Shown: positions 1 through 4,464 of the stretch, in pieces | How the letters are laid out: each line of letters opens with the position of its first letter | Numbering within the stretch: position 1 is the first letter of the stretch | NCBI GenBank assembly: GCA_050014415.1 | Contig: JBEKDJ010000167.1 | Span: 1-9,650 of the forward strand | Direction: 5' to 3' | DNA from: JBEKDJ01 sp050014415 | Lineage (GTDB): Bacteria > Desulfobacterota > BSN033 > UBA1163 | DNA length: 9,650 bases | Translations under genes and position numbers: made by a program | The notes under the pieces: model-generated | What the model saw: the letters and a program-made list of their open reading frames with translations, nothing else | The model's database searches: none | What the model was told of the DNA's origin: nothing

Positions 1-110
1 AATCCTTCACCCTGAATGGCAGAAAAGTGAACGAATACGTCCTTTCCGTCTTCCGTTGTTATGAATCCATATCCCTTCTTCTCATTGAACCACTTAACCT
101 TACCTTTCAT
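1..110 (-). CDS. csp: Cold-shock protein (CspA family), N-terminal part, runs off window
   Basis: The first 36 codons read MKGKVKWFNEKKGYGFITTE and continue through DGKDVFVHFSAIQGEG. This is the canonical start of a CspA-type cold-shock domain, a small OB-fold protein that binds single-stranded RNA and DNA and acts as an RNA chaperone. Both nucleic-acid-binding motifs are visible: RNP1-like KGYGFI (about residues 12-17) and RNP2-like VFVHF (about residues 25-29). The family is usually 65-75 residues, so roughly the last half lies outside the window. The ATG at 108-110 is chosen because a strong GGAGG lies 6 nt upstream. The gene is well conserved and intact as far as it can be seen, unlike the AT-rich remnants just upstream of it. 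Confidence 0.93.
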   Translation of the reverse strand, partial: MKGKVKWFNEKKGYGFITTEDGKDVFVHFSAIQGEG

Positions 111-116
111 TTGTAA

Positions 117-121
117 CCTCC
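117..121 (-). promoter_or_regulatory. Ribosome binding site of the cold-shock gene
   Basis: On the minus strand GGAGG stands 6 nt before the ATG at 108-110, which fixes that start. About 20 nt further upstream, GAATC and GATTC (138-142 and 147-151) can pair around a TTTT loop, giving a small hairpin in the leader. Confidence 0.75.
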
Positions 122-140
122 AGTAAAATATGATTCTGAA

Positions 141-350
141 TCAAAAGATTCTTCTTCTATTCATCTCCCTATCCACCACCTTCACCATCTCCAAAAACTC
201 CTCCCTGGAGAATATTCCCTTTTCAACAAGTGAGCTGGTCAGGGCTTCTTGGGAGACTACTTGGGACATTAGGAGTACTTCAGAGGAAAAGAGTTGTTCG
301 GAGTCAAGACGAATAGCCGTGGGAGCCTCCCAAAAGTTATTAATAAAAGA
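141..350 (-). pseudogene. Short coding remnant in frame after the UDG-like gene
   Basis: Sixty-nine codons are open here on the minus strand, in the same frame as the preceding 202-aa gene and separated from it only by that gene's TAG. The last ~45 residues look like real protein: SSLVEKGIFSREEFLEMVKV followed by VDREMNRRRIF. That is an amphipathic, acidic/basic helical tail of a kind seen in small bacterial proteins of unknown function. The first ~20 residues look less protein-like. The only ATG in frame (267-269) would give a 42-residue product and has no good Shine-Dalgarno, so this is more likely the 3' end of a gene that lost its start than a functional small gene. Translation as a separate short protein cannot be excluded. 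Function is unknown. Confidence 0.45.
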
Positions 351-959
351 CTAAGATTCATTCTTATATAACATCCTCATATACGATTCAATCTCCTTTC
401 CTAATCTACATTTTGCATAGTTATCGATTCTTCCAACGAATCCAGATAATATCACAGCGATTTTATTATTGTTTAAATAGCCAATATATGAAGTAGTATT
501 TTTACCAATGTCAGGTTTTCCAGGTTTAATGATCTGTCTAATTACTTTACATACAGGGACGCCATTGCATAGTATTATCTTTGGAGAATACTTTTTGATT
601 TGTTCGTAAAGATAATTTTTGCAATTATTGATAATTATTTCAGCATTCTTTCCTGAAGGTAATTTTTTCGAAAAACATTTGACTACATCAGTATGAGCAG
701 CCCCTTTATCTTTTCCAAGTAATTCAAACAGTCTCTCTGACACTCTTTTGAAGTCCTTAAAATAGGGATGTATATCAGACCCTTCAAAATAATTTTCCAG
801 TTCTTTTAATCCTTTCTGGTTGTCTGTCTTTGGTTCACCATATGGATTTAATCCAACAATCCAAATAAGACTATTTTTTTTGCCTTCCAAGAAATCCGAA
901 GGACGAAATCTTCTATTAAAAGTGAGGTCAAACTCTTCGCACTTAGAACAATTTTCCAA
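351..959 (-). CDS. Atypical uracil-DNA glycosylase-superfamily protein with four Fe-S-type cysteines
   Basis: A 202-residue protein with the general layout of the uracil-DNA glycosylase superfamily, whose members flip out and excise damaged or deaminated bases. Near the N-terminus is a C-x2-C (C4, C7). Residues 34-42 read IVGLNPYGE, a motif-A-like strand and loop with N38; it resembles the GINP motif of MUG/TDG enzymes more than the GEAPG of family 4. HTDVVKC (89-95) ends at C95, and C113 lies 17 residues later before a helix and the strand SPKIILCNG (125-133). The C4/C7/C95/C113 spacing matches the four [4Fe-4S] cysteines of family 4/5 enzymes. The usual C-terminal HPS/HPA motif is not recognisable; ILSGFVGRIDNY (170-181) stands there instead. 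The start is TTG at 957-959, supported by AGGAG about 8 nt upstream. Base composition is AT-rich, suggesting acquisition. Superfamily membership is inferred from motifs; activity is unproven. Confidence 0.68.
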   Translation of the reverse strand: MENCSKCEEFDLTFNRRFRPSDFLEGKKNSLIWIVGLNPYGEPKTDNQKGLKELENYFEGSDIHPYFKDFKRVSERLFELLGKDKGAAHTDVVKCFSKKLPSGKNAEIIINNCKNYLYEQIKKYSPKIILCNGVPVCKVIRQIIKPGKPDIGKNTTSYIGYLNNNKIAVILSGFVGRIDNYAKCRLGKEIESYMRMLYKNES

Positions 960-967
960 TTTTGAAT

Positions 968-972
968 CTCCT
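968..972 (-). promoter_or_regulatory. Ribosome binding site supporting a TTG start
   Basis: On the minus strand AGAAAGGAGATTCAAAA precedes the TTG at 957-959, with GGAG about 8 nt away. No ATG lies near enough to use this site, so the UDG-like gene most likely starts at TTG. Confidence 0.65.
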
Positions 973-1009
973 TTCTATTTTGTAACTCCTATCCCCTTGC
1001 CTCCACTTT

Positions 1010-1132
1010 TTACCATCTTCTACCAGCATGAACCTCCGAATGCCTCTCATGCTCCTGCCAATTCTTTGTATACCTCTCAGCCAATTTCTTATCCCTAATT
1101 ATGAGCAAATTCTCAGAGTTATCTCCTCCTGT
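1010..1132 (-). pseudogene. Severed C-terminal tail of a phospholipase D-family nuclease
   Basis: Forty codons read TGGDNSENLLIIRDKKLAER, then YTKNWQEHERHSEVHAGRRW and a TAA. This closely resembles the segment that follows the second HKD motif in Nuc-type phospholipase D superfamily nucleases: an N-x-ENLL strand, IIRD, then a helix of the form LAERYTxNWQEHxxHSE. The two catalytic HxKxxxxD motifs and everything N-terminal are missing. The tail begins immediately after the TAG of the homing endonuclease gene and is in the same frame. No upstream half can be recognised between 2327 and 2864. It is therefore a gene fragment, probably left by insertion of the endonuclease gene or by deletion. No good start codon is present, so it is unlikely to be expressed on its own. 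Confidence 0.72.
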
Positions 1133-2326
1133 CTAAGATTCCAAATCAAGAGTTAACTGCTCGGTTTCCTCTTTTCTTCCCAAATTCAAACCCTTTACAA
1201 AAATATTATATTTACGAGTTAGATACATGCATTCGTCAACACCATCATAAAAATAGTGAAAAAGTTTTCTCAAATTTTCAGTAGTATGGATTTTAATATA
1301 GCATGCATTTGCCCGCTTATCTTTATGTATTGGTAGCGGAAAACTACCCTTAGGATAATTAAATAAAAATTCACTTTCATCTCGCAAAAAAACTCTTCTA
1401 GTACCATTTCGCACCCTATGAGGCGGTGTTCTGTTAAATATTCCAGTATTATGTAACTGTTGAACGAGACTTTCAACAAATTTTAAGGAACCTGAAATAT
1501 ATTGGGCATGGGGTCTTCCATCAGATATATAAACACTGCCGTCCCCATCCCAACATCCCCTAATAAAATGACGGACAAAATTTTGAGGTATGTTTGGAAA
1601 CTCAATTGTCTTACTTTTGTTTGGAGATAAACCTAAATTTATTAAATCATCGTATATTCTCTCACTACAAATATCAAAGACAAATAATGCTCCTGCATTC
1701 CCTCGCCTTTTCCTATGGCGAAGTTTCATATCGCAATTCATTAATTTTGATACTTTATTAAGAAGTTCTGGCTCTTTTTGGGTGATTGTCAACCGAGGAG
1801 ACCTGGTAGTGGTTTTTTGGAAAGGGTCCAATTTGCTACCTGGATTTATGTTCCCATCAGTGTAAATTACCCCCAAAACATATGCCATTTCGTTTGACCA
1901 ATGTCTGAAAAAGTCTTCATTAATTTTGATACTGCCTGGAATAACTAAACGCTCATTTCCCTCTTCATCAACGGTCTTGAATACGATTTTCTTCTTATCA
2001 AGAGCCAACTTTCTTGCTTCCTTTTGGGTTCTTAAAGGAATACCAAAATCCCTCAATTTCTTGTAAACATATTGCCTTGCACACCTACAATCCTTCGCAA
2101 TATCTGATAGAGACCGCTCTTTGTTGACATATTCTTCGTAAAGATATTTGTAATTGAGTTTTTCTGATGCTAACCCTTTTGCTATCCTTTGTTTTCCTCT
2201 ACCTTTCTTTTCTGTTTCATGTTGATAACAATATAAACAAAGACCTCTTGCCAAGTGTTTGACATCATTTCTCCCACATTTCACACAACGGTCAAACCTT
2301 AGAGACCACTTTTCTGTTAGAGGCAT
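1133..2326 (-). CDS. LAGLIDADG homing endonuclease with N-terminal zinc finger and HTH
   Basis: A 397-residue protein. Residues 14-33 form a short zinc finger, CVKCGRN...GLCLYC (C14, C17, C30, C33). Residues ~71-97 (SLSDIAKDCRCARQYVYKKL) look like a helix-turn-helix of the kind added to homing endonucleases for DNA binding. Two LAGLIDADG helices follow: AYVLGVIYTDG (148-158, acidic residue D157) and HFIRGCWDGDG (253-263, D262), each followed by the expected beta-rich region. With both acidic metal ligands present it should be a single-chain, double-motif endonuclease that cuts a long asymmetric site. The ATG at 2324-2326 is preceded by AAGGGG about 8 nt upstream. The gene is AT-rich and intact. 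Its TAG directly abuts, in frame, a PLD nuclease tail. No flanking intron core or intein splice motifs (N-terminal Cys/Ser, C-terminal HN) are seen, so it appears free-standing. The biological target is unknown. Confidence 0.9.
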   Translation of the reverse strand: MPLTEKWSLRFDRCVKCGRNDVKHLARGLCLYCYQHETEKKGRGKQRIAKGLASEKLNYKYLYEEYVNKERSLSDIAKDCRCARQYVYKKLRDFGIPLRTQKEARKLALDKKKIVFKTVDEEGNERLVIPGSIKINEDFFRHWSNEMAYVLGVIYTDGNINPGSKLDPFQKTTTRSPRLTITQKEPELLNKVSKLMNCDMKLRHRKRRGNAGALFVFDICSERIYDDLINLGLSPNKSKTIEFPNIPQNFVRHFIRGCWDGDGSVYISDGRPHAQYISGSLKFVESLVQQLHNTGIFNRTPPHRVRNGTRRVFLRDESEFLFNYPKGSFPLPIHKDKRANACYIKIHTTENLRKLFHYFYDGVDECMYLTRKYNIFVKGLNLGRKEETEQLTLDLES

Positions 2327-2418
2327 TAATCTTTCCCCTTGTCAATAATTACCGAAAATGAAGACCTTAACCTAGCTTTGCTCCTTGTTAATTGAATATT
2401 GGTTTTCTTTCTTGACAG

Positions 2419-2452
2419 AAAACTAAACCCCATTCCTTCTTCAGAAATGGGG
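2419..2452 (-). terminator. Possible rho-independent terminator upstream of the homing endonuclease
   Basis: On the minus strand CCCCATT and AATGGGG (2446-2452 and 2428-2434) form a 7-bp stem with an 11-nt loop, followed by TTTAGTTTT. A second hairpin, GTTTTCT/AGAAAAC (2402-2408 and 2417-2423), follows at once and overlaps the T-rich tract. The arrangement could stop transcription arriving from galU or the tRNA. It could instead be a structured end of a mobile element. Confidence 0.35.
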
Positions 2453-2687
2453 TCTAAACTTCTCTCCAGACCATATACCCACCTTATAAAGTTAAAGGTC
2501 AATAATGGAGGGCTTCAGTTACAATTGTAGCGTACTAAATTAAAGATGGAATGTCAATCAAAGTCAGATATGGTTATTGAATGCTCGGTTGACTTTTTCC
2601 CATGTCTGGAGATAAACAAGGTTTGCGAGATATTTTTAGTCAGTGTGACAGTAGGATCTTTTTGGTATGGTGGGGAGGGGGGTAGTG

Positions 2688-2715
2688 GTAGCCCCCTGGT
2701 GCGATAGGGTGCTAC
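2688..2715. repeat. Strong hairpin next to GTGCTAA repeats
   Basis: GTAGCCCC (2688-2695) pairs with GGGTGCTAC (2707-2715): GTAGC with GCTAC and CCC with GGG, one T bulged, around a loop of about 11 nt. Neither strand shows a T-tract after it, so a terminator is unlikely. It sits beside the GTGCTAA repeats and about 150 bp from the tRNA break. Confidence 0.5.
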
Positions 2716-2754
2716 TGTGCTAAATTTGTGCTAATTACGATGTCAGTATGCTAA
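2709..2754. repeat. Short direct repeats, possible recombinase arm sites
   Basis: GTGCTA at 2709-2714, GTGCTAA at 2717-2723 and 2728-2734, and TGCTAA at 2749-2754 are all in the same direction. The last three are spaced 11 and 20-21 bp apart, close to one and two helical turns. Short phased direct repeats near the end of an integrated element are typical of tyrosine-integrase arm sites. No integrase gene is in the window, so the role is inferred. Confidence 0.4.
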
Positions 2755-2864
2755 AGGTAAGCAGGCTGTTGACAATGCCCAATCCTCTTAAACTCAATAA
2801 TGTCAAAGGTCAGAGGGAAACCAGACCAAGTATCAAGGGGTTAGAAAGATTACCTTTTTTGCTC

Positions 2865-2901
2865 TGCGAACGTGTCGCTCTCCCAGCTGAGCTACTGCCC
2901 C
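2865..2901 (-). pseudogene. 5' half of tRNA-Ala(CGC), broken in the anticodon loop
   Basis: Read on the minus strand, the 37 bases are acceptor 5' strand GGGGCAG, TA, D-stem GCTC, loop AGCTGGGA, D-stem GAGC, G26, anticodon 5' strand ACACG, then TTCGCA. The anticodon is CGC (alanine). A whole gene would continue with A38 and CGTGT to close the anticodon stem. Instead the sequence becomes GAGCAAAAAAGG and no pairing, T-arm or acceptor 3' strand follows. The break falls after position 37. No 3' half was found anywhere in the 2327-2864 region or elsewhere on reading the window. It lies downstream of galU on the same strand and at the change from GC-richer to AT-rich DNA, as expected for an integration site or a deletion end point. 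It cannot make a functional tRNA. Confidence 0.8.
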
Positions 2902-2903
2902 GG

Positions 2904-2926
2904 AAAATGGGACCGTGTTCCATTTT
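2904..2926 (-). terminator. Weak hairpin between galU and the tRNA fragment
   Basis: AAAATGG and CCATTTT pair around a 9-nt loop in the 63-bp gap between the galU stop and the tRNA 5' end. The T-run is part of the stem, so it would be a weak galU terminator. It could instead be a processing structure ahead of the tRNA. Confidence 0.3.
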
Positions 2927-2964
2927 ACAGGTGACTTTTGATACGTAAGAAGATTAATGATGAA

Positions 2965-3864
2965 TCATCTTTTCCTGTAATGCAATCCCTCCAGAAAACG
3001 CATTAATTTCGGACCGAGTTCCGGGTGTTTCAAGCCATATGAGATGTTGGCCTGAAGGTATCCCAATTTGTCTCCTGCATCGTATCGGTCGCCAAAGAAC
3101 TCATATCCAAAAACCGGGGCCCTTTGACTCAATGCCCTCAGTCCATTGGTCAGTTGAACTTCGCCCTTCGCATCTGGGGAGGTTTTTTCCAACATATCAA
3201 AAATCCGGAAAGGTAGAATATATCTTCCGATGATGGCCAGATTCGAAGGTGCTGTCCCTTTCTCGGGTTTCTCCACCATCTCCTCAACGCGATAGATTCG
3301 GTCGCTGACTTTTTTGCCTTTTATAATCCCGTAAAGATGCGTCTCCTGCTTCGGAACCTTCTGAATGGCAATCAAGGCATGGGCCCCTGGTGGATGGCTT
3401 AGCGAGGTTCCTAGCCTCTTGTAAACATCGATCATCTGCTTGATACAAGGTATCTTAGCATCGATCAGGTCGTCGCCCAACAGGACAGCAAAAGGCTCCT
3501 GTCCCACCACCTTCTTGGCGCAGAGGATGGCGTGACCAAGTCCCAGAGGCTCTTTCTGTCTGACGGAAACCAACGTGACCATCTCAGCGATGTCTTGGAC
3601 CATTCTCAATAGGTCCTTCTTTCCTTTCTTCTTAAGATGGTTCTCGAGCTCCGTGGAAGTGTCGAAGTGGTCCTCAATGGAGCCTTTCTCCCTCCCTGTG
3701 ATGAGGATCACCTCTTCCATTCCTGCGGCAGCCACCTCTTCCATGATGTATTGGATGGTTGGCTTGTCAACAATGGGCAATAATTCTTTGGGAACCACCT
3801 TGGTGGCCGGGAGGAATCGTGTTCCAAAACCCGCTGCTGGAATAACTGCCTTTTTAACGATCAT
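2965..3864 (-). CDS. galU: UTP--glucose-1-phosphate uridylyltransferase (GalU)
   Basis: Catalyses UTP + glucose-1-phosphate to UDP-glucose + PPi in the cytoplasm, feeding cell-surface polysaccharide synthesis and the Leloir pathway. The 299-residue length is typical of bacterial GalU. Visible motifs, in order: nucleotide-binding AAGFGTRFLPATK (10-22), PKELLP (25-30), LGLGHA (107-112), metal-binding GDD (130-132), VEKP (197-200), GEVQLT (234-239) and the sugar-binding GDRYDAGDKLGY (258-269). All are intact. The ATG overlaps the stop of the response regulator gene by ATGA, implying translational coupling. A galT-like gene lies three genes upstream in the same direction, and the two enzymes meet at UDP-glucose. 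Downstream comes the tRNA fragment, so galU is the last backbone gene before the accessory region. Confidence 0.97.
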   Translation of the reverse strand: MIVKKAVIPAAGFGTRFLPATKVVPKELLPIVDKPTIQYIMEEVAAAGMEEVILITGREKGSIEDHFDTSTELENHLKKKGKKDLLRMVQDIAEMVTLVSVRQKEPLGLGHAILCAKKVVGQEPFAVLLGDDLIDAKIPCIKQMIDVYKRLGTSLSHPPGAHALIAIQKVPKQETHLYGIIKGKKVSDRIYRVEEMVEKPEKGTAPSNLAIIGRYILPFRIFDMLEKTSPDAKGEVQLTNGLRALSQRAPVFGYEFFGDRYDAGDKLGYLQANISYGLKHPELGPKLMRFLEGLHYRKR

Positions 3865-4217
3865 AAGAGCCCCAGAAGTCTTCGGATCGTGGTCTTCAGA
3901 TCGGTCAAATCAGCACACTTGACGACATAGGCATCGGATGCCCAGGTCGTGAAGTCCTGTTTATACTCTCCGTAGGCAGAGCAGAGGACGATGGGAAGTT
4001 GCCGATTCACCTCACGGATTCGCTGCAGGGCCTCAATTCCATCCATGACGGGCATCTTGACGTCGAGGGTGATGAGGTCCGGTCTAAAGAGAGGGAGCTT
4101 CTCGAGTGCCTCCCTTCCGTTCTTCGCCAACTCCACCGCAAACCCTTCCTCTTCCAGCTCCTCCTTATAGAGGAGTCGGATGCTGTCCTCGTCGTCGACG
4201 ATCAGAATCTTCTTCAT
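3861..4217 (-). CDS. CheY-like single-domain response regulator
   Basis: A 118-residue stand-alone receiver domain with no output domain. The acidic pocket is D8/D9 (ILIVDDE), the phosphoacceptor is D52 (LITLDVKMPVMDG), the switch residue is S80 (VLCSAYG) and the conserved lysine is K100 (YVVKCADL). All positions needed for phosphorylation are present. The C-terminal ADLTDLKTTIRRLL is typical of small receivers paired with orphan-type kinases. It presumably receives phosphate from the histidine kinase encoded just upstream on the same strand and acts by protein-protein contact. The ATG at 4215-4217 follows GGAGG about 8 nt upstream. The gap to the kinase stop (199 nt) holds a hairpin and half of the repeat element. 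The gene's stop overlaps the start of galU (ATGA). Confidence 0.93.
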   Translation of the reverse strand: MKKILIVDDEDSIRLLYKEELEEEGFAVELAKNGREALEKLPLFRPDLITLDVKMPVMDGIEALQRIREVNRQLPIVLCSAYGEYKQDFTTWASDAYVVKCADLTDLKTTIRRLLGLL

Positions 4218-4306
4218 CCAAGTACCTCCAAGATAAACCTCAAGGGTCCTCTCACAAACCTGTTAAGACAAACCATTTGCCCTCTCTAGATCTATGACCT
4301 GTTCAG

Positions 4307-4340
4307 CGGCCCGAAGGCTTCCGCATGAGCCTTCATGCCG
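4307..4340. repeat. Intergenic hairpin between the kinase and response regulator genes
   Basis: CGGC (4307-4310) and GAAGGCT (4313-4319) pair with AGCCTTC (4328-4334) and GCCG (4337-4340), with a 2x2 internal loop and an 8-nt apical loop. There is no T-tract on either strand. It may be an mRNA-stabilising structure or part of the neighbouring repeat element. Confidence 0.5.
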
Positions 4341-4353
4341 GGGGAGTCGAAGG

Positions 4354-4464
4354 GTTGACCCCGTTAGAAAGCCCCACCATTCATGGCGGGGATGACACAA
4401 ATAAAGCTTCAATTCCTCACAGAATGGGTGGGGTCAAAGCCCCATCCTTTCTAACGGGGTTGAC
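4354..4464. repeat. Palindromic MITE-like element in the 3' end of the kinase gene
   Basis: A 111-bp element with 18-bp terminal inverted repeats at 4354-4371 and 4447-4464. They match at 16 of 18 positions, with CCCCGTTAGAAAG perfect. A second inverted pair lies inside, CCCCACCATTC (4372-4382) against GAATGGGTGGGG (4422-4433). Each half also folds locally: CCCCACCAT with ATGGCGGGG on the left, and GGGTGGGG with CCCCATCC on the right. No transposase gene is in the window. The kinase stop codon (4417-4419) lies inside the element, so its right half is translated as VNPVRKDGALTPPIL. The shape resembles non-autonomous MITEs or ends of IS200/IS605-type elements. The family is not certain, and no clear target-site duplication is seen. 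Confidence 0.7.

Larger units (their letters stand above)
2327..2864. other. Gene-free stretch between the homing endonuclease and the tRNA fragment
   Basis: No convincing protein-coding region is seen on either strand in these 538 bases. The minus strand has a ~60-codon open frame ending just before the endonuclease (about 2330-2515), but it lacks a credible start and runs through a hairpin, so I do not call it. The stretch contains two adjacent hairpins (2402-2423 and 2428-2452), a minus-strand TTGACA at 2552-2557 with only poor -10 candidates (TACGCT 17 nt away, TACAAT 22 nt away), a G-rich tract (2666-2683), a strong hairpin (2688-2715) and GTGCTAA repeats (2709-2754). The composition is AT-rich like the neighbouring genes. 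It fits a non-coding end of a mobile element. Confidence 0.55.

Noticed and set aside
351..353. TAG read as pyrrolysine or read-through to join the UDG-like gene and the following open frame
   Set aside because: The UDG-like protein looks complete at its TAG, the downstream part has a different character, and nothing in the window points to amber decoding.
351..1141. Nine-base direct repeat CTAAGATTC at 351-359 and 1133-1141, as a possible target-site duplication
   Set aside because: Nine-base matches are expected by chance in an AT-rich stretch of this size, and the enclosed segment (PLD tail plus UDG-like gene) has no transposon ends.
2330..2515. Minus-strand open frame of about 60 codons just upstream of the endonuclease
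   Set aside because: It has no credible start codon or ribosome site, runs through a hairpin, and its translation does not resemble a known family.
2666..2683. G-rich tract as a G-quadruplex
   Set aside because: Only one or two runs of four or more G are present, so a stable four-run quadruplex is not supported; a two-layer form is possible but weak.
1133..2864. Group I intron or intein carrying the endonuclease
   Set aside because: No intein splice residues flank the endonuclease, no 5' exon of the PLD gene is recognisable upstream, and I could not find a convincing group I core by eye. A covariance-model search would settle it.
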